This document shows positions 49,701 through 59,074 of a stretch of 60,000 bases of DNA, in pieces. The notes under the pieces are model-generated. The model made no database searches. It had not been told where the DNA came from and was given only the letters and a program-made list of their open reading frames with translations. Origin of the DNA: Branchiostoma floridae (lineage: Eukaryota; Chordata; Leptocardii; Amphioxiformes; Branchiostomatidae); the NCBI RefSeq assembly GCF_000003815.2, contig NC_049981.1, forward strand, positions 13,787,035 to 13,847,034, given 5' to 3'. Position 1 is the stretch's first letter. Each line of letters begins with the position of its first letter. A program made the translations under genes and the position numbers.

Positions 49701-52341
49701 ACAGAGACTTTAAAAGTTGTTTATAAAAAAATTGTGACTCAAAACGTCAGTGTGGCGTCTTATTCTCTCAAAATAATAACATTTACTTTGTTGCGTCATA
49801 GCGAGATCGACCGATATGTTACGAGTACCGCGTAAATGTTTACCGGGTCATAGCGTGAATTATCCGCGCCGCTAATCGACCGAAAATGGTGAATTTTGAG
49901 CAAAAATACCGCAGAAATATGGTTAGAGAAACGAAAATTTTCATTATTTCAGGGGTCCCTGGTCCAATTTTTAGAAAAAATAATAAACGTACCGTCCAAA
50001 ATAAGAACGTACCGGGTGGATTTTGCGGCTGAAAAAAATAAACGTCCCGGTACGTTTATTTGGAACCTAAGAGTATCTCAGCATGGTAAAGGTTAAAACC
50101 ACCTGTGAACAGGCCTGGGCTACCTCAGCATGGTGAAGGTTAAAAATGTGAATAAGGCTGGCTACCTCAGCAGAAAGAGGGTTAAATTACAACTGCCTGT
50201 GAACAGGTCTGGACTACATTAAGCATAATTCTGACCTGTGTCCTCTGCTAACAGATCGCTCTGCTCTTCATCAATAATCTTTGCCAGGGTCATCATGCTC
50301 ACAGACTTGACGAAGGCATCTGAACAAGTCATGTACGGCAGTAACACCTGAACAAACAAATAACAAGGAAAACATCATCTTATTCCATCTCAAGTCATCT
50401 TAGAAACGTTTCAATACTTGTGTACAAAAATATATCATTAAAATCGTGAGTAACAGACTAGTAACAGTAACTAGTAGGACAGGTAGTTACCTTTAGATTT
50501 TTGTAACACATATGTAAACAAAGCATTTGGTAGATGATATGATATTTTTTACACCAGTCACAAACCAAAACCTTGCTCCATGTAATGAATATTCAGATTA
50601 AAACTGCCTGTAATTTATGGATATCTTATTGCCATGGGAAACATCAATCATATAATCAAGCGTACCTGTCACATTTCTGAACCCATCAAGTTTCCATTAA
50701 CAGACCTGTGACATTGTCCATGTGTGTCCTCTACTTAATGTACTGGTAAAAGTATTATGGAAAATTGCAGTGGGGCAGGGGGGCAGGAAAGTTATTCTTC
50801 ACTCATGAAGAGGTGAACTATAAGGTAGGAAGTGGCTTAATGATACAGACACTGTAGTTGGATGACCACCCCTCAGTGACTTTTCAAATGGAATACCCCA
50901 AGAGGCTACAAAAGGGGTTATAGAAGAAGCTGATTACAATACTGACCTCTACTGCATTTCCCTCCTGGTAGTACTGTCTTGTTTCTGGGCACTTTGTCAT
51001 GTTGTTCAGGATACTGATAGATGATTTCACCAGATGTAACACATTCTTCACGAAAAAAGATAAATAATTGTGGAAAAATGTTCTCTTTTTTCTTTCATTA
51101 CTGACAACAAGGACAAATCTATTTGTTATTGGCTGGAGTTACACAGTCAAAAGTTTCCGTAAGTCCAGTTTCCCAGTGTTGGATCTCCACAATGACTTTT
51201 ATCAATTTGAAACAAGATCACCTTTCTTGGTTTTTGTAAAAGATCTGATTCAAATGGACATTATAATATGGTTATAAATACTCAAACACTAACAGTGATT
51301 TATGATGAGGACTATGCTCTATCTATAGTTTATACTTACTACAAATTTTGTCAAATTTCCTTTTTATGCAGCACATTCTCGACGTGAAAGAAACATGTTG
51401 AGTACCCACACCTTGCTCTTAAGGTTTTCCCTGAATGGTTCATGCCCAGCATTTGCCAGTAATAGTCGAACGATTCCAGCTTCGCCAAGCTTACGACAGA
51501 GCAGCCTGCTGGCGTCGCTGAAGTTCCAGGTCGTGTTGTAGGTGTAGTACGCGGCATACCACGTAACGTTGTCCTTAAACAGGCCCTGGTTACCCAGGGA
51601 GGTCATCATCTTTACAAACAATTCTGAAACAAATATAAACATTCTTTTAATACAAGAGTTGGAAGACTCATGTCTTGTTTAAATTGTGATTTAACAATCA
51701 TACAAATAAGGTTTTGACCAACATGACATGTGTCTATCAATCACTTCCTAAATCACTCTAACAACATATGGAAAATTTGAAAAAATTCCAACAGACCAAA
51801 ATGATACCTCCCGGATCCCCTGTAGCCTCTTCCACTGACCCTAATAAATTGACCTTCAATGTCTTAATTACCTAGTATCTTCTGCTATGTCATTTATCAT
51901 CAATGTTTGACAGAAAGACTAAAGGAGCTAAGGAAGCTTGCAATGAACAGGATGAAGTTGAAGAAAGACTAATTACACTAATTTACAGTTACACTTACAG
52001 AGTGTCCAGACCACTACAGCAGCAGAACATAGTGGACTAATGATTATATTTGACAGTTTTCTGACCCATTCACATCAAGCCTGGTTTGAGCAGGAGCTAG
52101 ACCAAATTAAAGTAAAGTAAGTAATTCACATCCAGATGATAATTGGATCACTACCTGCAGCTCCCTGATTGGCCAGGTAATCAGCGATGGCCCTCTTGGT
52201 CACTCTTTCCTTGTGCTTCTTCTGCCAGTACAGCTCACCAATAGCCTGCACGGCCTTCTTGGATTCCTCATTGTTGTACTCTTCCTTAGCCCGCAGGATC
52301 TCCAACTGCTGATCAATTTTTTCAGCGTATCCTGTCATCAT
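31738..52341 (-). CDS. cytosolic ARM-TIR-SAM protein, complete 13-exon model
   Basis: Coding exons on the minus strand: 52,341-52,155; 51,623-51,412; 51,045-50,947; 50,347-50,236; 46,603-46,470; 45,691-45,560; 44,926-44,797; 44,399-44,311; 42,995-42,854; 34,782-34,585; 33,428-33,275; 32,769-32,703; 31,839-31,738. All joins keep frame, giving 585 residues. Residues about 60-335 are armadillo-like helices (for example EAANTVWTLAFDDDVREKI). Residues 344-478 are a TIR domain: HVMISYQWDHQ, WMDLEQMGGSTLQAMAEAVE (BB-loop region), SPNCRTEAEY, then YKPDGWLGMILGAKLYIDF. Residues 511-583 are a SAM domain (TWTQEDVAKWLEKNDLG... FFYTMLTTKMGL). Glu413 aligns with the catalytic glutamate of SARM1 (E642), so NAD hydrolase activity is possible but inferred. 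There is no signal peptide or membrane segment. An in-frame TAG lies 18 bp before the ATG, and an acceptor at 52,367 implies a non-coding 5' exon. SARM1 itself is ARM-SAM-SAM-TIR, so this is a related but distinct architecture. Confidence 0.9.
32880..33138 (+). mobile_element. LINE 3'-end fragment with (AAAT)n tail
   Basis: Plus-strand 3'-UTR-like sequence ends at ACCCTATAAGATC followed by a (AATA)n repeat at 33,114-33,138, the usual tail form of CR1/L2-like LINEs. It lies in the intron between the two SAM-encoding exons at 32,769 and 33,275, opposite to the gene. Confidence 0.45.
33429..34584. other. intron of the TIR gene, nothing recognised
   Basis: Intron between the last TIR exon and the first SAM exon. 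No repeat or transposon end was identified. Open frames are under 75 codons. Confidence 0.5.
35450..35535 (-). mobile_element. SINE head fragment
   Basis: On the minus strand this reads as a tRNA-like piece, with GTGGCTCAGCTGCAGCATG followed by GGTCTCGAGTTCGAATCTGG (B box GTTCGAATC). Only the head is recognisable. It lies directly before MITE copy 3. Confidence 0.5.
35555..35757. mobile_element. CGCGAA-rich MITE, copy 3
   Basis: The left end CTGTAAATGCAG preceded by TA matches copies 1 and 2; the right end has decayed to TTAAATGCATAAATTC. Internal boxes CACCGCGAACTTAAAATCACC and CGAACTTAAAACCACC show the family pattern with more substitutions, so this is the oldest copy. It sits in the 8.1 kb TIR-gene intron. 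Confidence 0.65.
36470..37048 (+). pseudogene. duplicated 5' exon of the LRR receptor, scrambled and frameshifted
   Basis: It starts with a signal peptide (LLLFVLISNHLLILFVPVSS) and an LRRNT-like cysteine cluster (CPDSCFTDF... CDCPDKNGEGSPCSW), parallel to the exon at 38,547. After ITAVRN the frame breaks. A 122-bp insert built from three pieces of the same exon, in altered order, puts the remaining LRR codons (SFPNISSIRVLFLEITKTNI... AFRGLSYV) in another frame. The exon still ends CAGTCTTG|GTATGTG with the same phase as its paralogue, so it could formally splice to 40,634. As given it cannot encode the full receptor. An assembly error or haplotype merge is an alternative to a real rearrangement. 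Confidence 0.7.
38547..42165 (+). CDS. LRR transmembrane receptor with ITIM-like tail, nested in TIR-gene intron
   Basis: Two coding exons, 38,547-38,991 (ends CTAG|GTACG) and 40,634-42,165 (after CCACAG), join G|AA in frame to give 658 residues. Order: signal peptide (about 1-23), cysteine-rich LRRNT (CPDSC... CSCPGEGW... CSW), about six LRRs (for example LRKLHLSDN-type repeats; LESLTHLFLDKNSI; HAFRGLPLLKVVQLSHNCL), LRRCT (NRLRCDESLTWFICNL... LSCTSP), a Ser/Thr-rich stalk, one membrane helix (about 373-395, LLLMVCAVVVPLLLVLASGF), and a 263-residue cytoplasmic tail. The tail repeats I-x-P-Y-A-V-x-Y modules; VSYMDV (Tyr472) and VTYMDV (Tyr511) fit the ITIM pattern [ILVS]-x-Y-x-x-[ILV]. It is a type I surface protein; ligand and partners are unknown. 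The whole gene lies within the 8.1 kb intron (34,783-42,853) of the minus-strand TIR gene. I recognise the family type but no specific gene name. Confidence 0.85.
39891..40422. mobile_element. MITE-like element with TTAAGGGAC... ends
   Basis: The left end TTAAGGGACTACACGATATT and the right end (reverse complement TTAGGGACCGTACGATATT) are imperfect inverted repeats of about 24 bp. The interior has a repeated G-rich stretch with GGGCCATGTTAATTTTTTT (39,917-40,000) and no transposase. It lies in the intron of the LRR receptor gene. The target duplication was not resolved. Confidence 0.5.
41470..41928 (+). repeat. in-frame tail repeats of the LRR receptor (117-bp period)
   Basis: Units starting ATCCAGCCG (41,581), ATTCAGCCA (41,698) and ATACAACCT (41,815) are spaced exactly 117 bp (39 codons). 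A diverged unit precedes them (41,470) and a shorter one follows (41,872). The first two full units are nearly identical; the third has lost both tyrosines (IQPHTVTCIG). Internal tandem duplication has multiplied the tyrosine motifs. Confidence 0.85.
42648..42653 (+). terminator. candidate polyadenylation signal of the LRR receptor gene
   Basis: AATAAA followed by an A-run, 483 bp after the stop codon at 42,165 and just before the TIR-gene exon at 42,854. It is the first plus-strand AATAAA I noticed downstream. Confidence 0.3.
42996..44310. other. intron of the TIR gene, nothing recognised
   Basis: AT-rich intron between the first two TIR exons. No transposon ends or tandem arrays were seen. 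Confidence 0.5.
44936..45420. repeat. GGAT/GAAT tetranucleotide-derived array
   Basis: About 485 bp of interspersed GGAT, GAAT, GATT and AAAT tetramers with longer-period copies (for example GGATGATTGAATGGATGGAT recurring about every 50-65 bp). It sits 9 bp upstream (in transcription sense) of the ARM exon at 44,926. Minus-strand frames reading SFIHSFIHP are a by-product of the repeat. Confidence 0.95.
46118..46423. mobile_element. foldback element with 9-bp target duplication
   Basis: Two arms of roughly 150 bp are inverted copies of each other, beginning TAACCTGGAATCCAGTCTAC and ending with its reverse complement. They are joined by a short centre and flanked by TACAACTCT and TACAACTGT (8 of 9 matching). 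Long inverted arms with a 9-bp duplication fit a Mutator-like non-autonomous element. It lies only 46 bp past the splice donor of the TIR-gene exon 46,603-46,470. Confidence 0.8.
47025..48013. repeat. 47-bp minisatellite, left part (about 21 units)
   Basis: Units of GCCTGGGCTATCTCAGCATGGTGAAGG... TGTGAACAG, 47 bp long, with a recurring 46-bp variant lacking one G (GTGAAGTTAAAACC) and C/T and A/G variants (CTACCTC versus CTATCTC; GAACAG versus GGACAG). It lies in the 3.6 kb TIR-gene intron 46,604-50,235 and is interrupted at 48,013 by a transposon. Confidence 0.97.
48014..50073. mobile_element. 2.06 kb non-autonomous DNA transposon with TA target duplication
   Basis: The ends are inverted: left CTCTTATGTCCCAAATAAAC, right the reverse complement of CTCTTAGGTTCCAAATAAAC, each flanked by TA. 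Removing it restores the minisatellite phase (GGGCTA|TCTCAGC), which proves insertion. Subterminal repeats AATAAACRTACCCCCCGGA occur on the left and AATAAACGTACC-type repeats on the right. No frame long enough for a transposase is present (the longest is about 93 codons). It hosts a second inserted element at 48,152-48,664. Confidence 0.88.
48152..48664. mobile_element. 513-bp long-TIR element (Mutator-like MITE) nested in the TA element
   Basis: A perfect 10-bp target duplication, GTGACCATGC, flanks it (48,142-48,151 and 48,665-48,674). The terminal inverted repeats are about 105 bp, starting GGTATGCCTAAACACCGCAA, containing a short CAAACGAGNG subrepeat, and continuing through ACGGGTCTATTATGCAG to CAATGGCCTTGTTTGACGCT. 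There is no transposase frame. A 9-10 bp duplication with long TIRs is typical of Mutator-like elements. Confidence 0.88.
50076..50165. repeat. 47-bp minisatellite, right part
   Basis: TCTCAGCATGGTAAAGG and the following units resume the array after the 2.06 kb insertion, then degenerate towards 50,165, about 70 bp from the ARM exon at 50,236-50,347. Confidence 0.9.
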
Positions 52342-52489
52342 GGATTCTTGTGTCCTCTAGAAGTTTCTGCAAGTGAGGTCAGATATACATAATGTAATTA
52401 AATAATATAAGAAATAAGAACGTAGGAGAGACAACAAGGTGGCAAGGTCACTCTTTACTAGTACATGTAATTAAAATATCTAAAGGTTC

Positions 52490-52570
52490 TGTGTTCAAAT
52501 CTCTAGCAGGCCCCCGTGTTGTGCCCTTGCAAAAGGCACAAATACCTAACTGGATTTCGTCATTTCAATT
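52490..52570 (+). mobile_element. possible SINE fragment
   Basis: GTTCAAATCTC (B-box-like) followed by GTGCCCTTGCAAAAGGCAC, the motif that follows the tRNA-like head in the SINE at 6003-6240 (gtgcccttgggaaaggtac). It lies just upstream of the TIR gene's first recognised exon. Confidence 0.4.
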
Positions 52571-54845
52571 GACTCAGGACATTAAGCAAGAGAAGTGGCC
52601 ACACCTAGCACCTTGAGCATGTTAGAGACCTCGTAACAGTAAAAAAAAGGAAGGGTCCACCGTGGTGTAAGACTTTTCAGTCTACGAGTGAAAAGGTGAT
52701 AGTTTCCTATTTTGTTGATACATAAAATTTGCTCTAAATTTTAAGCTGAAGACCCCCTGCCGACATGTATAGTGAGTGCTATAAATGAGTATAATGATAG
52801 GGTCTGCCTAAACATCACAAATGCTGTGGCCAATAACTCCTCTGCCGGCTAAACTCCTTCCCATTTGCCACAGCAAGATCTGCTTGGAGATTAACCCCCC
52901 TCCCTTCTTTAAACTTTCATTCCAGCACTCCAAAGATGTCATATGTTCTCTATTTTCTGTTTCCCCATGCTGCCCTTGTCTTAATAAATTGTCTCCTTTT
53001 CACTTGCCCCATAATTCCATAAAAGTGCCTGTGGATATTTCCTAATTCTTGGTTTTCAACATTTTTGTGGCTCAAAATATGACATCGCACCTACCTTACA
53101 TATCTTGTCTCTTTCGCATCTCCTGAGTTTGGTTCAAAGCTGTAACTGTCTCTATGTGTCACTGATGTCTTGGTTATTCATGGCAAATCACATCTTTTAT
53201 CCAAATGTTTCAGAAAAACGTGAAAACAACCTGACAAACGTTAGCTTCTTGGAGAAGCGATCTTCGCTAGTCGACTATCCCGCAAATATTGTCTACTGCC
53301 GACAAACGTAACCCTCTCCTACAATGATTAAAGGCAAATTTATCAGCATCCGACTAAACAATAGCATCTTATTTCATTTTTAAATCATAATTGTAATTTT
53401 TGATGATATCTCAAAACATTTGGCACCTTTTTAGGCTCTCTGGCTGTTTTGGCATATTCTCGTTTGTTTTGTTTGATGCTTTCACACCATGGAGCCCGCT
53501 GTCATCAATATTTGTCAAAGGTCAACCTGGCGAATCTCCAAGCAGATATGGGGTGGAAGAGCGCAGCGTTTTCTGACACCGTTTCCTTGTAGCCCAATTC
53601 CCGAGCAGATATTGGAGTGAAAGATCACAGCAAGTTTGTCCTAATGCCGGTATTATTGGACAAAGAATAGCTCAAATCAAATAGAATGCTTTGTATTACA
53701 ACAACCAATTGAAACCTTGCAATATTGGATCATATTGGGATTTGAAAAAAAAAAAAAAAAATTCTAAGCCACGTTACTCATCACTGGTACTAGTATGTTG
53801 AAAGCCTTGATCTCTGCATATGTTTGTGTATCTATACAAACTAAAGGTATAGCTGTAACGGTGTTATAGGTATTGACAGATTTCTAATTAAAGCCCTAAA
53901 TAGTTTAATTTTGTCATGCAAGATGTTAGATTGAAATATTTATACTGATTTATTTCCAGCAAAGTATTATTTCACAATTAAAAATTCCACTTCCTTCAAT
54001 TCAAACTAGCTCTTGCAATGAGGTCGGCACTCTGACACTGAGCCCTCTGGATTTCGGCGATGAACGCCTGTGTAAAATGGACATTATAGAAGGTAATGCC
54101 ACCAAATCACACACATGTATGTTGGACAATACATGCTGCATTTCTATACTTTATAAGTGGTAGCCTCTTTACTGTAGACTTTACGAGGGTCAAGATCAGT
54201 TTTGGGGGCTTATAAAATCTTTTCGTCTGGTGGCATATCTGTTGGTCTCATTTGGCGCTGCATTTGGTTGTTGTGGTAGCGTTTTACTTAACACCAACCC
54301 CCACCCCCAAAAGAATACGCACAGAGCTGGCTAAATGACCAATCAATGTACAGCTTCTATGAGTACCACTACCGTGGTCAATCTGCAGCGTTTATTTCAT
54401 TGGCCATCAGAGGTTGCTCTTGGATATCCAAATGCAATAGTTCTGATTTGTCGTTCTTATTTAATCCGCTTGATGGCGCCCTTGAGACGCAGCGAGCGTC
54501 AAACCTCGAAGCAGATCCACCCTTGGCAAGAGTATCCGTGGGCCGAAACAGTCCATCATTCAGTACCTACTTGGAGAATTGTGACCATGCTTTGCTTGCA
54601 ACGATTTTCTACTGTAGACAAACTATGCAATAAGGTAACTTTCTTAGATGCCCATGCAACGTTCTCTCGTGTCTTGTGGTTACAAAAAACTTTTTAAGAT
54701 TATGGTAACTCACATCCAGATCATTATCAGGCAGTAAAATATCTGGTAGTACATGATTTTCAGAATCAATGGTTAACAAAAAAACTTCTAGAATCTCCAT
54801 TGACTACTACTATAAAATATGAAGCATGTTTATACAACATGCATG
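52571..54845. other. upstream flank of the TIR gene
   Basis: Because the TIR gene's first recognised exon begins at a splice acceptor (52,367), a non-coding 5' exon and the promoter should lie in this direction. I could not locate them. CCAAT-like ACCAATCAAT occurs at 54,339 and ATTGG near 54,399, but they decide nothing. No other gene was recognised. Confidence 0.35.
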
Positions 54846-54854
54846 TATCTATCA

Positions 54855-54949
<95 letters not shown>

Positions 54950-55085
54950 CAAATCTATCTAAAAAATATCTAATTTATCTATGTATGTATGTATGTATGT
55001 ATGTATCTATCTATCCATCCATCCATCCATCCATCTATCTATCCATCTGCTAAATAAATATCATAAATAGTATCTATCTATCTAT
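54846..55085. repeat. CTAT microsatellite and related tetranucleotides
   Basis: About 25 perfect CTAT units (to about 54,949), followed by TATG and CCAT runs and a short CTAT run at 55,074-55,085. Confidence 0.95.
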
Positions 55086-55180
55086 GGACTAATTTATATA
55101 TATAGGAACAGTCTAGACTCCCTTGCAGTCTTCGAACGGGGCTGGTTTTTTTAGGGGGGGGGGCGTTGGTTCGCGATTTC

Positions 55181-56519
55181 CAACATTGGCTGGGTTCTCT
55201 TGTGCCGGGAAAGGGAGTTTGCCGAGGAAGGGAGTTTGCTGTGAAAGGGAGTTTGCCGTGATAGCGATTTTGCCCCGCCTCGAAGACTGCCCCCAGTCGG
55301 CGTTTTGGTAAGGCCATATTGATTTGATTATATGGATGACATCCGCGCTCGCACCAATTTTCGACCGTTTCCAAAAAAAAAAAAAAGTTTTCGACCACAC
55401 AATAAATTGTGCAAAGCAGCTGTAAAATGAGCACAAATATTCTGTAGATTGAAAAAAAAGTATCAGAAAACAGATAACTAATCATAGTCTAATGCCATAG
55501 AATGCCAAAATAATTCTAAAGTCAAAGAATAAGATGTGAAAGGACAGAAAGAAAAAAATAATGTTGGTAGGGGGAGGTACCAGTACAGAAAATTCAGGTC
55601 CCGTTCAGGTCGAGAGGATCATTTTCAGGTCCGGATCTGAACCTGGACCTGATTGTCTGTGGAAACTTGAGAACTGGCAATACTCAAAACAATGGTAATT
55701 GGTCAGTTTTGCTACAAAGGAATCTGTTTGGTGGATTATTGGACTCCCACTGGCATTTAAAAATCCCATCTCCAAGTAATAAAGGCTAACTGTCTCTGTA
55801 CCTTTGACTGTAGAAACTTGGTACAATTGACTATAAACTCTACTTGACGTCCTCTTGTTGTCTTCGTGGCCCCCGGTAAGACCCCAAATGCCTGCCGACA
55901 TGTAGTGTGTCCATTTTGTAATTGGCGAAACCTGTTCCTCTGATTTTTTTCCAGGTCTGTTTTTTTCGGACTGGTCCAAGAAGAAAAAAAATTCTTGCAC
56001 TTGTATAATGTACTGTTCCCTACACCTAACTGTTGGTATACCATACTATGTGTGTTTAGTCCTATGTTAAACCTTCCTGGCCACTTTGATTTCATAGTGG
56101 AGGCAACTTTTTTTTTGGCCAAACTTTCTTTTTTATGGCTCGCTCGCATCAGTTATGGAGTTCCCAGAGGATGTCATCCATATAATCAAATCAACATGGC
56201 CTAATTGGTAAAGGAAAATGGATTAGAATATCCTTTCAAACAGGCTATTTACATATGCGCGCAAGGGTAATTCACACGTACGCGAGGAGCAATTAGCATG
56301 TAAGCCGGAGTAGGAAGCCACGCGCCGTGTTCATTCAGGGTGTACTATTTTACACAACACCCCCGTTAAACTCCAGCTCCGGCCCGCACGGTCCAGCTCT
56401 TGCCCGCACGGTCCAGCTCCTGCGGGGCAAAATCGCTATCACGGCAAACTCCCTTTCACAGCAAACTCCCTTCCTCGGCAAACTCCCTTTCCCGGCACAA
56501 GAGAACCCAGCCAATGTTG
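55181..56519. repeat. large inverted repeat running into the assembly gap
   Basis: The left arm 55,181-55,344 (CAACATTGGCTGGGTTCTCT ... GGATGACATCC) recurs inverted in two parts on the right: 56,169-56,196 and about 56,420-56,519. Within the arm a GGGAGTTTGCCG-type heptad-like repeat occurs three times. The right arm carries an extra piece (about 56,200-56,420), and its outer end coincides exactly with the first N at 56,520. Confidence 0.75.
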
Positions 56520-56805
56520 NNNNNNNNNNNNNNNNNNNNNNNNNNNNNNNNNNNNNNNNNNNNNNNNNNNNNNNNNNNNNNNNNNNNNNNNNNNNNNNNN
56601 NNNNNNNNNNNNNNNNNNNNNNNNNNNNNNNNNNNNNNNNNNNNNNNNNNNNNNNNNNNNNNNNNNNNNNNNNNNNNNNNNNNNNNNNNNNNNNNNNNNN
56701 NNNNNNNNNNNNNNNNNNNNNNNNNNNNNNNNNNNNNNNNNNNNNNNNNNNNNNNNNNNNNNNNNNNNNNNNNNNNNNNNNNNNNNNNNNNNNNNNNNNN
56801 NNNNN
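56520..56805. other. assembly gap (286 Ns)
   Basis: A continuous run of unknown bases. Frames crossing it are meaningless. The gap abuts the inverted repeat, a common cause of assembly failure. Confidence 0.99.
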
Positions 56806-57208
56806 GAACAGTCAATGTACAATTCTTGTCTGTTTCAACTTTCTTCACTTTTGATGGTTCACAAAACCATGTGGAGCGTTTGTTGGATTATTTGCACTTA
56901 AAAACATAATAATAAACATAAAAAAGATTAATAAGTAAAATGAACAACAGAAGGAAAATAAACAAATCAGGAGGCAGTAGATGGTTTCTCTATAAGTGTC
57001 TATGTATGAACAAATGTAGACAAAACAAGACATCGTCCCTTTCCCCCCTCTAAAACACCTTGCTACATACTAACACATACAGTATCATATAACATATAAC
57101 ATATACAGTAACATATACAATCTCTCTGTCTGTTTTTCTGTCTTTGTCCCCGATCTCTCCGTCTCTCTCTCTGCCGCTCTCTCTCTCTCTCTCTCAATAT
57201 ATATATAT

Positions 57209-58134
57209 GTACCCGTATCTATCTATCTGTAACAAACGTCTTGAGGCAACACATTGAAGGATGGATCACTATGGCAACAATGGCGTCATCACTAATTTTC
57301 TTTAATTGCCTAATTACACCTTTAACAAAAGCCGAGTCCCATGACTGTCCTGTGACTGTCCCTTTAGCCTACTATCCTAAATATCATGTCAACAGTCGCC
57401 TGGCCACTGGCTTACATTTGGCTTTCATGCCAAGAAGATTACTAATAAGATTGAAATAGAGAAAAATATGTACAACAAAGTATGGCTTTTCATCCAAGTG
57501 CTGCTAAGCATTATTCGACATTCTGAAAAAATGATATCACGTACTCAGCATGATCTTACTCGCATTTTTTTAGAAAATAAACAGTTTCGTTATTGACACA
57601 GATTTTCGTAAAGCTCCATGATCCGAGCTCAATTGATGTTTGCAAATCTACATCCTCTCTCTCTCTATATATATATATATGTATATGTACCCGTATCTAT
57701 CTATCTGTAACGAACGTCTTGAGGCAACACATTAAAGGATGGATCACTATGGCAACAATGGCGTCATCACTAATTTTCTTTAATTGCCTAATTACACCTT
57801 TAACAAAAGCCGAGTCCCATGACTGTCCTGTGACTGTCCCTTTAGCCTACTATCCTAAATATCATGTCAACAGTCGCCTGGCCACTGGCTTACATTTGGC
57901 TTTCATGCCAAGAAGATTACTAATAAGATTGAAATAGAGAAAGATATGTACAACAAAGTATGGCTTTTCATCCAAGTGCTGTTAAGCGTTATTCGACATT
58001 CTGAAAAAATGATATCACGTACTAAGCATGATCTTACTCGAATTTTCATTTTAGAAAATAAACAGTTTCGTTATTGACACAGATTTTCGTAAAGCTGCAT
58101 GATCCGAGCTCAATTGATGTTTACAAATCTACAT
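57209..58134. repeat. tandem duplication, two copies, 478-bp period
   Basis: 57,209-57,655 and 57,687-58,134 are near-identical, from GTACCCGTATCTATCTATCT to AAATCTACATCC. Both are preceded by (CT)n(AT)n tracts. Each contains a 62-codon frame (57,271-57,459 and 57,749-57,937) starting MATMASSLIFFNCL and ending MPRRLLIRLK. The frame has no recognised domain; its hydrophobic start could pass for a signal peptide, but a chance frame is equally likely. Confidence 0.9.
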
Positions 58135-58979
58135 CCTTGATAGACAATATGATAATTCAATGAGCAGCTCATAAAATGTTTCTTGAGTACTGTAAGGAAA
58201 AGAGAAACCCTTCATTCATGAACGTCGTGCTGCAATATTGGTAGAAGACTGATTATGTGCCTATTATCAACAGTTCCCTTCTAGATTTTTAATACAGGAG
58301 TAAATTTTACTTGATGCCAATGAAAGCACTCGCATATCACGAATTTTCGCACAAGTGCAGCGTCACCCGCCCTCCATAAAGCTGGTTTTGGGCCCGAAAT
58401 TTTATGAACATGAACTTACAATATCTATTTACATTGTACTGCAAATATGCCAAAAATAATTCATAATTTCAGCTGCATTGTGGTCTCCTATGAACTTCAC
58501 ATAGTGAGTGCTAGCTTTCGCCACATGGCTGCCATTAACTCAAATATTTAATAATCTTAGTTTGTTGGAAACGCAAGCACTTTTGTTGGACTACACGATG
58601 ACATGTAGACAGACTTTTAGCTAAGGGCAACGGTCTCAGTAGTTCTCAATATCATGTAGGATTCCATTTGTCTTTGTAAGGAAATTCTAACTTACAGCAA
58701 TGTGAAGTTTCTCTTCTTGTATTGAAAATAATGTTTAAAACATTGCTTTAAACTGAGGTAGGGGCATTGAGCGCGCATGGGAAGAGACTAGGGTCATTGA
58801 CTGGTAATTTTTACATTCCTTATGGTACAGAAGGGTATTGTTCTTGGGAATAGTTCTGCAGGCGTTTTTCTCTAGGTCGCTTTATGATTGATTAATTGTC
58901 ATATTTTTGATCAAAGGGCATTGTCAGATAATTATATGTCTTTATACAGAAAGCTCCTCCCACTTTTGGAGTCAAAATG
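58135..58979. other. upstream flank of the fluorescent-protein gene
   Basis: No gene, transposon end or tandem repeat recognised. It presumably holds regulatory DNA of the gene that starts at 59,075. Confidence 0.45.
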
Positions 58980-59018
58980 TACAAATAGAGCGTCTTCAGG
59001 GTTGATACTCACTCTTCA
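58980..59018 (+). promoter_or_regulatory. candidate core promoter of the fluorescent-protein gene
   Basis: TACAAATAG (58,980) is TATA-like, and CTCACTCTTC around 59,009-59,018 fits an initiator, about 30 bp apart. This would give a 5' UTR of about 64 bp before the ATG at 59,075. Spacing is the only support. Confidence 0.35.
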
Positions 59019-59074
59019 TTTGAGCCGACATCCGAGTTTGTCTCGTCTCATCTCAAGACCAAATCGACGCAATC

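Noticed and set aside
56327-56909. Open frames of 127-175 codons across 56,520-56,805
   Set aside because: They run through the 286-N gap and have no content.
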